Part shown: piece by piece, positions 1 to 8,851 of the stretch | Layout: the number at the start of each line of letters is the position of its first letter | Numbering within the stretch: the stretch's first letter is position 1 | From: JBFEYJ01 sp041563315 | GTDB lineage: Bacteria > Pseudomonadota > Gammaproteobacteria > Thiohalomonadales > Thiohalomonadaceae | Assembly (NCBI GenBank): GCA_041563315.1 | Contig: JBFFNE010000013.1 | Span: 1 to 52,933, forward strand | Direction of reading: 5' to 3' | Length of the DNA stretch: 52,933 bases | Notes under the pieces: model-generated | The model's input: the letters and a program-made list of their open reading frames with translations, nothing else | The model's database searches: none | What the model was told of the DNA's origin: nothing | Program-made: the position numbers and the translations under genes

Positions 1-16
1 CTTTCAACTTTCAACT

Positions 17-1018
17 TTAATCCGGCCTTGGCCTTGGCCCCGACCCCGGCTTGCCCTTCATGGTGTAAGGTGGCGGGGCGCCGTTGGGGAAGGTCTGGAA
101 GATGCGCAGCGACCACATGTACTGCGCGGGATGTTCGCGAATCATCTGTTCCAGCCTGTGGTTGATGCGCGTCGCATCAGCCTGCTCATCCTCTCCGGGA
201 AACCCCTCCAGTTGCGGGAAGAGCTTTACGACATAGCGCCCGGCCGCATCATCGTAGTAGGTCAATGAGGTAAACACATCGGCACCGCTCATCTTTGCCA
301 GGCGATGGGGCGTAGTTAACGTCGCCCGCGGAATGCCGAAGAAGGGGGCGAATACCGAACTCTCCGGCCCCAGGTCCTCATCAGTGAGGATATACAGGGC
401 GTAACCCTGGCGCATCGCCCGGATCACCGGCCGCAGCCCGCCGCTGCGCGGGAACACCAAGCCGTTGAAGCGTGCACGCTGTCGGGCCGACATCCACTCC
501 ACCAGCGGATTGCGTGCCTCGTTGACGAAGGTCTCAAACGGGTAATCAGCCGACAGTGCTACCCCGCCCCTATCCAGTGCCAGGGTGTGGCAGGTGACGA
601 TAATCACCCGCCGCCCGGCGGCCAGCGTTTCGGCCAGTGCCTCATCGTCCTGCAGCACGATATTGCGGCGAAAGCGTTGCTCGCTGCCCCACCAAAAGAG
701 GCCGGTATCGAGCACCGCCTGGGCGAAGTAGCGGAAGTAGTCACGCGCCATTCGCTCGCGCTCGGCCTCGGAGCATTCAGGAAAGCACCAGGCCAAGTTG
801 GTCTGTACAATCTCGCGACGCTTGTGATTACGGCGCATCATCACTTTTCCAAGCCAGTGCGCCAGACCGATGCGCCACCGCTTCGGTGTCACGCTCATCA
901 GCCAGAGAAAAGCAAAACCGAGCCAGGTGGGCCAGAAACGCGGCCCGAGAAAGGCCGCCCTGAAAAGTGGCCGGTAGAGATTCTCCGGTGCCACCGGGCG
1001 CGGCGAAGTGTTAGCCAT
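17..1018 (-). CDS. LpxL/HtrB-like lipid A acyltransferase family protein
   Basis: Predicted membrane-associated acyltransferase of the LpxL/LpxM superfamily (333 aa), which transfers acyl chains to lipid A precursors or related lipids at the inner membrane. A hydrophobic stretch lies near residues 28-45, and the catalytic HX4D motif is visible as CHTLALDR (His144, Asp149). Length is normal for the family (~300-330 aa). The start lies 2 bp after the end of the upstream fructosamine-kinase-like gene, so the two are probably co-transcribed. The C-terminal tail is Pro/Gly/Arg-rich and looks unconserved. The family is clear; the exact acyl donor and acceptor are not. Confidence 0.85.
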   Translation of the reverse strand: MANTSPRPVAPENLYRPLFRAAFLGPRFWPTWLGFAFLWLMSVTPKRWRIGLAHWLGKVMMRRNHKRREIVQTNLAWCFPECSEAERERMARDYFRYFAQAVLDTGLFWWGSEQRFRRNIVLQDDEALAETLAAGRRVIIVTCHTLALDRGGVALSADYPFETFVNEARNPLVEWMSARQRARFNGLVFPRSGGLRPVIRAMRQGYALYILTDEDLGPESSVFAPFFGIPRATLTTPHRLAKMSGADVFTSLTYYDDAAGRYVVKLFPQLEGFPGEDEQADATRINHRLEQMIREHPAQYMWSLRIFQTFPNGAPPPYTMKGKPGSGPRPRPD

Positions 1019-1020
1019 GA

Positions 1021-1899
1021 TTAGTCCAGCTCCGCGAGCAACCGCCCGGTCATCGCTTCGGCCTGAGCAGCGTAACCGCCGCCGAAGAGGTTGAAGTGGT
1101 TAAGAATGTGGTAGAGGTTGTAGAGGGTCTTGCGCACCGCATAGCCTTCATCCAGGGGCCAGGCCTCGTGATAAGCATCATAGAAGTCGCGTCCGAAGCC
1201 GCCGAACAACTCCGTCATGGCAATGTCCGCCTCACGGTCACCGTAATAGACTGCCGGGTCGAAGATCACCGGTGTGCCATCCTGGCAGAAGGCGTAATTG
1301 CCGGACCAAAGGTCCCCATGCAGGAGCGACGGCACAGGCTTGTAACCGGAAAAAAGGGCCGGCAGTTGCGCCAACAACTGCTCACCCTGGCGCTGCAGCG
1401 TTCTGCCTCCGCCACGGGCGGCGGCCATTTTCAGCTGCGCACCAAGGCGCTGCTCACGCCAGAAGGCAATCCAATCGGCATTTTCCGCGTTGTACTGCGG
1501 GGTGGAACCGATGGTGTTGTCACGGTACCAGCCGAAACGCGCCTGGGTGATACGGTGCATCGCCGCCAATTCATGGCCCAGACGTGCGCCGCTGCCGCTC
1601 CCGCCCAGGAGGAGACTCTCCATTACGATAAAGGCCTGCCCATCAGCCATCCCGGTGGCGATCGGTTCAGGCACCTTGATTGTCCCGGTCCTGGCCATCT
1701 CGCGCAGACCGTCCGCCTCCGCCTCAAACATCGCCGGCCCACTGGCGTCGTTGAGTTTGACGAAATAGTGGCGCTCGCCATCGCTGATCCGAAAAGCACT
1801 ATTGATGCTGCCACCACCGACGCTGCGCTGCTCGTGCACCGTAAAGGGCTCACCGGTGGTTTCGCTGATAAGGCGGGCGATCGCTTCCCAAGGGGTCAT
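1021..1899 (-). CDS. Fructosamine-3-kinase-like protein
   Basis: Fructosamine/ketosamine kinase family protein (292 aa from this start), an aminoglycoside-phosphotransferase-like fold that phosphorylates glycated amines or small sugars. The N-terminal lobe has a glycine-rich SVGGGSINSAF segment and the FVKLN lysine. The catalytic loop LLHGDLWSGNY (Asp196) and the metal-binding FDPAVYYGDRE (Asp214) are both intact. An upstream ATG at 1935 adds 12 residues, but MTPWEAIARLI aligns with the usual family N terminus, so 1899 is preferred. It is probably the first gene of a two-gene unit with the acyltransferase. Physiological substrate unknown. Confidence 0.85.
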   Translation of the reverse strand: MTPWEAIARLISETTGEPFTVHEQRSVGGGSINSAFRISDGERHYFVKLNDASGPAMFEAEADGLREMARTGTIKVPEPIATGMADGQAFIVMESLLLGGSGSGARLGHELAAMHRITQARFGWYRDNTIGSTPQYNAENADWIAFWREQRLGAQLKMAAARGGGRTLQRQGEQLLAQLPALFSGYKPVPSLLHGDLWSGNYAFCQDGTPVIFDPAVYYGDREADIAMTELFGGFGRDFYDAYHEAWPLDEGYAVRKTLYNLYHILNHFNLFGGGYAAQAEAMTGRLLAELD

Positions 1900-2103
1900 C
1901 ACTGCTAGACTGTCTGCTCGCTGCTGTTTGCGCATTTTAATATAGATGGGAGGGGATGTCCGCTGCCGCTGACCGGATCCCCCCCTTCATTTGAGATAAG
2001 TTCGTTTTTGGAGTCGTGATCGCGAAGACGTGAAGAAGCTATGGCCGAAACGGCCGTCGCGTAGCGACACAGGCTCAAATGTTATGTAGTGTAACCTCTC
2101 ACT

Positions 2104-2520
2104 ATGCACAATGAACCCATGAATCAGGCTCAGCCGCTATGCCAGCAGATTGACCGCGACACCGTTGCCAGGGTGGTACGGGAGTTCTATCGCTGCATAC
2201 TGGCCGAACCCGGACTAGCCAGCTACTTTGCGCCGATTGACGACTGGTCTGCGCACGAATCGTACGTCACCGACTTCTGGTGGGGATTGATGGGTGGCCG
2301 AGTGAAGCGCCCCCGCCCCCATGCCATGGAGGCAGGTCATCGGGGTCTGCGCTTCGGCCCCGGCGAGCTGGCGCGGTGGCTGGCGCTGTTTGAACAGACG
2401 CTGCAACAGCAGCTGCCCGCCGACATCGCCGATCAGTGGAACACACTGGCGCAACAGATCGGCCGGATGATGGCCGAGCGTGGCATGCTGAGCCGCACTA
2501 ACGCAACGGAGCTCACGTAA
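2104..2520 (+). CDS. Group 3 truncated haemoglobin
   Basis: Small haem protein (138 aa) of the truncated globin group 3 type, thought to bind O2, NO or other small ligands in the cytoplasm. Supporting features are the DFWWGLMGG segment (E helix), the proximal histidine in AGHRGLRFGP (His79), and the RWLALF tryptophan of helix G (Trp92), in the spacing usual for the group. An in-frame ATG at 2119 is an alternative start; no strong ribosome binding site separates the two. It stands alone on the plus strand, upstream of an FMN-binding oxidoreductase gene. Confidence 0.85.
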   Translation: MHNEPMNQAQPLCQQIDRDTVARVVREFYRCILAEPGLASYFAPIDDWSAHESYVTDFWWGLMGGRVKRPRPHAMEAGHRGLRFGPGELARWLALFEQTLQQQLPADIADQWNTLAQQIGRMMAERGMLSRTNATELT

Positions 2521-2574
2521 AAACACGGAAATACAACCCCGCTGTTCTGTGATGATTCAGCGCTCAGTGTCGGA

Positions 2575-2590
2575 GCCGAGTCCTCTCGGC
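2575..2590. repeat. Short hairpin repeat GCCGAG-TCCY-CTCGGC, copy 1
   Basis: A perfect 6-bp inverted repeat with a 4-nt loop. The same hairpin occurs at 30657-30672 with one loop change (TCCT versus TCCC), and both are followed by GGCRAA. This suggests a dispersed REP-like element rather than a gene-specific site. Confidence 0.5.
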
Positions 2591-2718
2591 AAAGGGTTCG
2601 CTCACGGAACTGAGCCCCCACGATTGAAGGAAATGGAGAGCCTGACAATTGCGTTTTCTCTCCGTGGACCCGCGACCTGTTGTCAGATCTTGATTGTTAA
2701 GTTTAGGGAGGAAGTCCT

Positions 2719-3285
2719 ATGGCGAAAATATTAACGGAAATTGATACCGGGCTGGCCGCGTGGATCGCCGCCCAGCCGCTATTTTTCAACGCCACCGCCC
2801 CGTTGAGCCCAGAGGGCCACATCAACCTCTCACCGCGGGGGCTCGATACCTTTCGCGTGCTGGGACCGCACGAGGTGGCCTATCTCGATTTCACCGGCAG
2901 CGGTAACGAAAGCGCCGCGCACATCGCGGAAAATGGCCGCATCACCCTGATGTTCTGTGCATTCAGCGGAGATCCACGCATTCTGCGCCTCTATGGCAGG
3001 GGGGAGGTGATTCTGTCTGGCGAGAACGAATGGCAAGAACTCCGTGCCCACTTCCCGGCAACACTGCCACCGGCACGACAACTCGTACGGATCAAGGTAG
3101 AGCGGATCCAGACCTCCTGCGGCTACGGCGTTCCGCTGCTCGACTTCAAACGGCAACGTGATGAGCTGATTCGCTGGACAGAAAGGAAGGGGGAGTCGGG
3201 ACTACGCAACTATCAGGAAAAGAACAACCGCCGCAGCATCGATGGATTACCCGCTCCGGCTAATCCCCCTGAAGGCACTCGATAA
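2719..3285 (+). CDS. Pyridoxamine 5'-phosphate oxidase-like FMN-binding protein
   Basis: 188-aa split-barrel flavin-binding protein of the pyridoxamine-phosphate-oxidase-like family. The N-terminal half carries the family pattern: INLSPRGLDTFRVL, then a strand with LDFTGSGNESAAHI, then ITLMFCAFSGDPRILRLYGRG. The start is well supported by AGGGAGGAAG just before the ATG. Members of this subgroup are widespread, poorly characterised FMN proteins, and the substrate cannot be told from sequence. It is monocistronic and followed by a good intrinsic terminator. Confidence 0.85.
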   Translation: MAKILTEIDTGLAAWIAAQPLFFNATAPLSPEGHINLSPRGLDTFRVLGPHEVAYLDFTGSGNESAAHIAENGRITLMFCAFSGDPRILRLYGRGEVILSGENEWQELRAHFPATLPPARQLVRIKVERIQTSCGYGVPLLDFKRQRDELIRWTERKGESGLRNYQEKNNRRSIDGLPAPANPPEGTR

Positions 3286-3317
3286 GAATCGGACTACCAA
3301 ATCCCTTCCCCCAGGAC

Positions 3318-3346
3318 AAGCCCCAAAATGGGGCTTTTTTTATTTT
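3318..3346 (+). terminator. Rho-independent terminator of the FMN-binding protein gene
   Basis: Stem AGCCCC/GGGGCT (3319-3324 with 3330-3335) around an AAAAT loop, followed by a T-rich run (TTTTTTTATTTTATT). It lies about 35 bp past the stop codon. Confidence 0.85.
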
Positions 3347-3535
3347 ATTCACACAACAAACAGCAAGGGAGCGACTTGTCAACAGAGTTTCAGGGCAACT
3401 TTATAAGTATCCATCGATAAACCGTAACGCACTGATTAATATACAGTTTTATTATCCGTTCAATTTCTCGCCGTTTTAAGAAAAGCCCCTACAGAATGCG
3501 GCTTTGAGACGGTTTACCCCAATTCATACACAAAG

Positions 3536-3558
3536 TTATCCACAGGGATTGTGGATAA
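3536..3558. promoter_or_regulatory. Inverted pair of consensus DnaA boxes upstream of priA
   Basis: TTATCCACA (3536-3544) and its exact reverse complement TGTGGATAA (3550-3558) are separated by 5 bp, inside an AT-rich 300-bp gap (3350-3655). Both match the strongest DnaA 9-mer. The rest of the gap has no recognisable gene; TTATCCG near 3452 and TTATCTG near 3595 are weaker look-alikes. The likely role is DnaA control of priA, or a DnaA-titrating or origin-associated site. Confidence 0.65.
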
Positions 3559-3659
3559 CCGTCCAATCCTATGTCCAACAAACAGTTAGCCCATTATCTG
3601 TAAACAATCCTTAACAGTAACCGCTAAGTGAGCAACCGAGGCATGGTACTATTTTGCTC

Positions 3660-5861
3660 ATGCTGCCACCGATTTTACGTATCGCCATCCCCTCGCCTTT
3701 GCGGCGACTTTTCGACTACCTGCCGCCCTGCCAGGCAGCGGATAATTTCGTTCCCGGACAGCGCTACCTCGTCCCCTTTGGCCGCAGCCGGCAGGTAGGC
3801 ATCCTGATCGCGGTTACCGATCACAGCATGGTGCCGGCAGAAAAGCTCAAACCGGCACTGAAGCAGCTCGATGGTGTTCCGCTATTCGATCAACATCTGA
3901 TGGGCTTACTGCGTTGGGCTTGTGACTACTACCATCATCCACCGGGCGAGGTCTTCACTACTGCCCTCCCAGTGCTTTTGCGAGGCGACCACAGGGCACA
4001 GGTCCAGGGGATTCAGGTGTGGCGATTGACTGCGGCGGGACAGTCGCTGGATCGGGAACAGCTCAGACGTTCCCCCAAGCAGCTGGCCCTGCTGAACCTG
4101 CTCGCTGCCTCTTCCGAGGGAATGGAAGCGGTGGCCCTGGATGCCCACTTGAGCAACTGGCGCACAGTGATGAAGCGGCTGGTGGAGAAAGGCTGGGTCG
4201 AAGTCAGCGAACGCCTCTGCCTGGATGCAGCCCCAGCAGCAGAGGACCCGCCGCCGGCGCTTAATGCAATGCAACAACAGGCGGTAACGGCCATAGGCGA
4301 GCAGCTCGACGGTTTTCAGACGCTGCTTCTCGAGGGGGTTACCGGCAGTGGCAAGACCGAAGTTTACCTTCAGGCCATCCGGCAGGTACTCGCTGCCGGG
4401 CGCCAGGTGCTGGTGCTGGTACCGGAAATCGGCCTCACACCGCAGCTGCTCGAACGATTTCGCCGTCGTTTCCCTGTGCCGATCGCCCTGCTCCACTCTG
4501 GACTGAACGACTCACAACGACTCTGCGCCTGGATGATGGCGCGCGAGGGCCACGCCCCCATCGTCATCGGCACGCGTTCGGCGGTGTTCACCCCGCTGCC
4601 GCGGCTCGGGCTGATCATCGTCGATGAGGAGCACGACCCTTCCTTCAAGCAGCAAGACGGTTTTCGCTACTCGGGACGTGATGCGGCGGTGGTGCGTGCC
4701 CAGCGCCAGGGGGTTCCCGTGGTGCTCGGCAGCGCCACCCCCTCGCTGGAGAGCCTGCACAATGCCTTGCAAGGGCGCTACCGCCATCTGGAATTACCAG
4801 AACGCGCCGGCGCGGCGACACCCCCATCGATCCATCTGCTCGACGTTCGCCAGCAGAAAATGGCGGAGGGGATCTCCGAGCCACTACAAAAGGCAATGCA
4901 TCGCCACCTTGATGCCGGTGGCCAGGTGTTACTGTTTCTTAACCGCCGCGGCTACGCTCCCACCCTGCTGTGCCATGATTGCGGTTGGGTGAGCCACTGC
5001 CAGCGGTGCGATGCACACATGACCTACTATGCCCGTTCCGGGCGTATGCGCTGTCATCACTGTGGTGCCGAGCGGGCGGTACCGCCGCAATGCCCTGACT
5101 GCGGCAGTACCGACCTGCGGCCGATTGGGCAGGGTACCGAGCGCATCGAACAGGCACTGAAGAGTCTCTTTCCTGAGGTCGGTGTGGTGCGCATCGACCG
5201 TGACAGCACCCGGCGCAAAGGGGCGATGGACAAACTGCTGCAGGAGGTCCACTCCGGCGAGGGGCGTATCCTCATCGGTACCCAGATGCTGGCCAAGGGC
5301 CACCATTTCCCCAATGTCACCCTGGTGGGGATCCTCGATGCAGATCAGGGATTGTTCAGCGTCGACTTCCGTGCCGGCGAACGCATGGCCCAGCTCATTG
5401 TCCAGGTAGCGGGGCGCGCCGGTCGTGCCGACAAGCCAGGCACCGTGGTGATTCAGACCCACGTGCCGGATCACCCGCTACTGCGCCTGCTGGTGGAGAA
5501 GGATTATGCCCACTTTGCCCGGGCGACCCTGAAAGAACGGGAAGAGGCACAGCTGCCGCCATTCAGTCATCTGGCCCTGCTGCGCGCCGAGGCAGTCGAC
5601 GCGCAGGCGCCAATGGCGTTTCTTGCAGAGGCCAAAGCGACCGCTACTCAGCAGCCGCACGAGGGTATCTGGCTACTCGGTCCGGTCCCGGCGCCGATGG
5701 AGCGCCGTGCGGGGCGTTCCCGCGCCCAACTCCTGCTACAGGCCGACAACCGGCAGGCGCTGCACCGATTATTGAATCAGTGGGCACCTACCCTGGAACG
5801 CCTCACATCGGGGCGCAAGGTGCGTTGGTCCCTGGATGTTGATCCTTCCGAGCTGTTCTGA
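3660..5861 (+). CDS. priA: Primosomal protein N' (replication restart helicase PriA)
   Basis: Superfamily 2 3'-5' DNA helicase that reloads the replisome at stalled forks (733 aa, full length). In order: N-terminal 3'-end-binding domain (IPSPLRRLFDYLPP), winged-helix region, Walker A GVTGSGKTE (~226-234), DEEH box in IIVDEEHDPSFKQ, a zinc-binding insertion with four CxxC pairs (CHDC, CQRC, CHHC, CPDC), and the helicase C-terminal lobe (QVAGRAGRADKPG). A TTG two codons upstream is possible, but the ATG at 3660 is preferred; no strong Shine-Dalgarno is visible. Next to argS and an ftsN-like gene, a common gammaproteobacterial neighbourhood. Confidence 0.97.
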   Translation: MLPPILRIAIPSPLRRLFDYLPPCQAADNFVPGQRYLVPFGRSRQVGILIAVTDHSMVPAEKLKPALKQLDGVPLFDQHLMGLLRWACDYYHHPPGEVFTTALPVLLRGDHRAQVQGIQVWRLTAAGQSLDREQLRRSPKQLALLNLLAASSEGMEAVALDAHLSNWRTVMKRLVEKGWVEVSERLCLDAAPAAEDPPPALNAMQQQAVTAIGEQLDGFQTLLLEGVTGSGKTEVYLQAIRQVLAAGRQVLVLVPEIGLTPQLLERFRRRFPVPIALLHSGLNDSQRLCAWMMAREGHAPIVIGTRSAVFTPLPRLGLIIVDEEHDPSFKQQDGFRYSGRDAAVVRAQRQGVPVVLGSATPSLESLHNALQGRYRHLELPERAGAATPPSIHLLDVRQQKMAEGISEPLQKAMHRHLDAGGQVLLFLNRRGYAPTLLCHDCGWVSHCQRCDAHMTYYARSGRMRCHHCGAERAVPPQCPDCGSTDLRPIGQGTERIEQALKSLFPEVGVVRIDRDSTRRKGAMDKLLQEVHSGEGRILIGTQMLAKGHHFPNVTLVGILDADQGLFSVDFRAGERMAQLIVQVAGRAGRADKPGTVVIQTHVPDHPLLRLLVEKDYAHFARATLKEREEAQLPPFSHLALLRAEAVDAQAPMAFLAEAKATATQQPHEGIWLLGPVPAPMERRAGRSRAQLLLQADNRQALHRLLNQWAPTLERLTSGRKVRWSLDVDPSELF

Positions 5862-5965
5862 ACCAGCCACCCTTCCCCCTAACGCCAGCCCCTCCCGTTT
5901 TCAGCTTAAGTTAAGACTTTGTCGTTACTCTGTGCGAAATTTCTTAAGATGGAGCAGAAACAACT

Positions 5966-6700
5966 ATGGAAGCGACCACTTACACCTCCTATCGGGTATG
6001 GGACCGTACCATTCGCTGGTTTCACTGGATCAACTTCCTGGCGGTGCTCGGCCTGATAGGCACCGGCCTGGTGATCTACAACAGCAGGGCGCTGGGGCTT
6101 TCTGCCGACGCCAAGGTGTTCATGAAGGAGTTCCACTCCTGGTTCGGCTACGTGATGACGATAAACCTGCTGTGGCGCATCCTCTGGGGTTTCATCGGCG
6201 GCCGTTTTTCGCGCTGGTCCGAGACCCTGCCTTTCGGCCGCGGCTACATGGCGGAGCTCGGCACCTACCTCAAGAGCCTGCGCAGCGGCGAACCCCGCTC
6301 CTACCTGGGCCACAATCCCCTTGGCCGGCTGATGGTGCTGGCGTTGCTGCTGTTACTGGTCATCCAGGCGGTCACCGGATTGGTACTGGCCGGCACCGAC
6401 CTCTACTATCCGCCAATTGGTCACTGGATCGCAGAATGGGTTGCACCGACCGGCGTCACCCCATCCACCCTGCTGCCCGGTGATAAAACGATGGCCGATG
6501 CGGCAGCCTGGGATGCCATGCGCGCCTTCCGCAAGCCTTACATCACGCTTCACGAACTGGTGTTTTTCATGCTCAGCGCCGCCATCGTGCTGCATATTGC
6601 CGCGGTGGTCATGGGCGAGGTCCGTGAGCGTATCGGGCTGGCCTCGGCGATGTTTCATGGCAACAAGATGCTCGCAAAGAAGCCCGTAGACCTGGAGTAA
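5966..6700 (+). CDS. Cytochrome b561 family protein (diheme membrane cytochrome)
   Basis: 244-aa integral membrane b-type cytochrome with about four transmembrane helices (near residues 22-38, 58-76, 121-142 and 196-216). Candidate haem ligands His20, His57, His196 and His210 lie in the helices as expected for the Ni/Fe-hydrogenase b-subunit/cytochrome b561 family. Such proteins pass electrons between the quinone pool and periplasmic partners. No partner cytochrome c or redox subunit is encoded beside it. It separates priA from argS, so its electron partner must lie elsewhere. Confidence 0.85.
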   Translation: MEATTYTSYRVWDRTIRWFHWINFLAVLGLIGTGLVIYNSRALGLSADAKVFMKEFHSWFGYVMTINLLWRILWGFIGGRFSRWSETLPFGRGYMAELGTYLKSLRSGEPRSYLGHNPLGRLMVLALLLLLVIQAVTGLVLAGTDLYYPPIGHWIAEWVAPTGVTPSTLLPGDKTMADAAAWDAMRAFRKPYITLHELVFFMLSAAIVLHIAAVVMGEVRERIGLASAMFHGNKMLAKKPVDLE

Positions 6701-6930
6701 AACCCAAAAAATTATTACTGCCAAGGATCGGCACGAACGGTTTACCCCGCGAACTCCGCAAACCCGGCGAGGTGCGGGTTGCGTCGGGGTATTTTCCGGT
6801 TTTTCTTTGCATTCTTTGCCTTTTGCAGTGAGCATCCTGTCCCCTTGCGTCTACACCACCGGAACAACGATAATGATCAGCTTGTTTAACGGGGAACCTC
6901 TCCCTTCCCCTCATATACAGCTGAGACGCG

Positions 6931-8697
6931 ATGAAACACCACCTCCAGGAACTGTTTAAAGCCGCCCTGCACGACCTCACCAGCAGTGGTGTCCTCGACT
7001 GTGCATTGCCCGAGAGCATCGTCATCGAACGCACCCGCGACAAGAGCCATGGTGACTTTGCCTGTAACATCGCGATGGTGCTAGCCAAGGCAGCACGTAG
7101 CAAGCCGCGGGACCTGGCGGAGAAGATCGTCGCCCATCTTCCCGATTCGGAGCGTGTCGCCCGGGTGGAAATCGCCGGTCCCGGTTTTATCAACATCGCC
7201 ATGGCTGAAAGCGCCTATCATGCGGTGGTAGGTGAAGTACTGGAGGCGGGCGAGGCCTTCGGCCGCTCCACCATCGGCAACGGCAAGCGGGTGCAGGTAG
7301 AGTTCGTCTCCGCCAACCCGACCGGGCCGCTGCATGTGGGCCACGGCCGTGGCGCTGCCTACGGTGCCGCCGTCGCCGACCTGCTGGCCGCCGCGGGTTT
7401 CGAGGTTCACCGCGAATACTACGTCAACGATGCCGGACGTCAGATGGACATCCTCGGCACCTCGATCTGGCTGCGCTACCTTGAACTGGCCGGCGAGGCG
7501 CTGACCTTTCCGGCTAATGGCTACAAAGGCGATTACGTGTGGGACATCGCCGCCAGCCTGCACCGCGAGCAGGGCGATGCCTATCGCCACCCCGCAGCCG
7601 ATGTATTCAACGGCATCCCCGTCGACGAACCGGCCGGTGGTGACAAGGAGGCGCACATCGATGCCCTCATCGCCCGCGCCAAGCAGCTGCTCGGCGCCGC
7701 GGACTACCGCAAGGTGTTCGACCTGGGTCTCGACACCATCCTTGCCGATATTCGCCAGGACCTGGAGGAGTTCGGCGTGGTCTACGAGGAGTGGTACTCG
7801 GAGCGCCAGCTGGTTGAAAGCGGTAAGGTCGATGCGGCCATCGAGGCTCTGAAAAAGTCCGGCCACGTTTACGAGGAGAAGGGGGCCCTGTGGTTCCGCT
7901 CCACTGACTACGGCGACGAGAAGGACCGCGTAGTCGTGCGCGACAATGGCGTAAAGACCTACTTCGCTTCCGATATTGCCTACCACTGGCACAAGCTCGA
8001 GCGCGGTTTTGATCGGGTAATCGATGTCTGGGGCGCCGACCATCACGGCTATGTGCCGCGGGTGAAGGCGGCGCTAACCGCGATGGGCGACAAGCTGGAC
8101 GCGGACAAGCTCGATGTCTTGCTGGTGCAGTTCGCTATCCTCTACCGCAGTGGCGAGCGGGTACAGATGTCGACCCGCTCCGGCTCCTTCGTCACCCTGC
8201 GTGAGCTGCGCGACGAAGTGGGTAATGATGCGGCGCGCTTTTTCTATGTGATGCGCAAGTGTGAACAGCACATGGACTTCGACCTGGATCTGGCCAAGAC
8301 CCAGTCCAGCGACAATCCACTGTTTTACATCCAGTACGCCCACGCCCGTGTCTGCAGCGTAATGCGCCAGATGGCGGAAAAAGGCCTCTCCTGGGATCAG
8401 GGCGCTGGCCTGAAGAACCTGTCTCTGCTGACCGAGCAGCACGAACAGGACTTGCTACGCAGCCTGTCACGCTATCCCGAGGTGGTCGAGGGGGCGGCGC
8501 TCAACCATGAGCCGCACCAGCTGGCCCACTACCTGCGCGAACTGGCCAACGACTTTCACACCTACTACAACGCCCACCAGTTCCTGGTGGATACCGCCGG
8601 CATGCGCGATGCTCGGCTGACCTTGATCCAGACAGCACGCCAGGTGCTGGCCAACGGCCTGGCGCTGCTTGGGGTCTCAGCCCCAGAGAGCATGTAG
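6931..8697 (+). CDS. argS: Arginyl-tRNA synthetase
   Basis: Class I aminoacyl-tRNA synthetase charging tRNA-Arg (588 aa, usual length). It has the N-terminal Add1 domain, the HIGH-type motif HVGHGRGAAYG after EFVSANPTGPL, the catalytic Rossmann fold, a degenerate KMSKS region (VQMSTRSGSF), and the DALR anticodon-binding domain ending in LLGVSAPESM. The 230-bp gap after the cytochrome gene suggests its own promoter. The downstream SPOR gene is in the same order as in many gammaproteobacteria. Confidence 0.97.
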   Translation: MKHHLQELFKAALHDLTSSGVLDCALPESIVIERTRDKSHGDFACNIAMVLAKAARSKPRDLAEKIVAHLPDSERVARVEIAGPGFINIAMAESAYHAVVGEVLEAGEAFGRSTIGNGKRVQVEFVSANPTGPLHVGHGRGAAYGAAVADLLAAAGFEVHREYYVNDAGRQMDILGTSIWLRYLELAGEALTFPANGYKGDYVWDIAASLHREQGDAYRHPAADVFNGIPVDEPAGGDKEAHIDALIARAKQLLGAADYRKVFDLGLDTILADIRQDLEEFGVVYEEWYSERQLVESGKVDAAIEALKKSGHVYEEKGALWFRSTDYGDEKDRVVVRDNGVKTYFASDIAYHWHKLERGFDRVIDVWGADHHGYVPRVKAALTAMGDKLDADKLDVLLVQFAILYRSGERVQMSTRSGSFVTLRELRDEVGNDAARFFYVMRKCEQHMDFDLDLAKTQSSDNPLFYIQYAHARVCSVMRQMAEKGLSWDQGAGLKNLSLLTEQHEQDLLRSLSRYPEVVEGAALNHEPHQLAHYLRELANDFHTYYNAHQFLVDTAGMRDARLTLIQTARQVLANGLALLGVSAPESM

Positions 8698-8851
8698 ATG
8701 AACATCGCCACTTCAGGAATTACACGTTTGAGCGTATGCATGGCTGTGTTACGGCTGAAAGCCGTCGCAGAGGCTATTCCGCGTCACCCGGTCTTGCTTT
8801 GCCTCCACTCAAACCCACACTCCACGAACTTAACTTGCGGTTTTTAGGATA

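Noticed and set aside
1096..1908. Plus-strand ORF (270 aa) opposite the fructosamine-kinase-like gene
   Set aside because: The minus-strand protein has intact catalytic motifs; the plus-strand frame has none.
2549..2734. 61-codon plus-strand ORF after the truncated globin
   Set aside because: It runs through a repeat hairpin and overlaps the start of the FMN-binding protein gene; no coding features.
3350..3655. Replication origin (oriC) upstream of priA
   Set aside because: Only two clear DnaA boxes and no dnaA, dnaN or gidA neighbours; regulation of priA is the simpler reading.
7081..8046. Minus-strand ORF (321 aa) opposite argS
   Set aside because: Shadow of the argS reading frame; no family features and no independent ribosome site.
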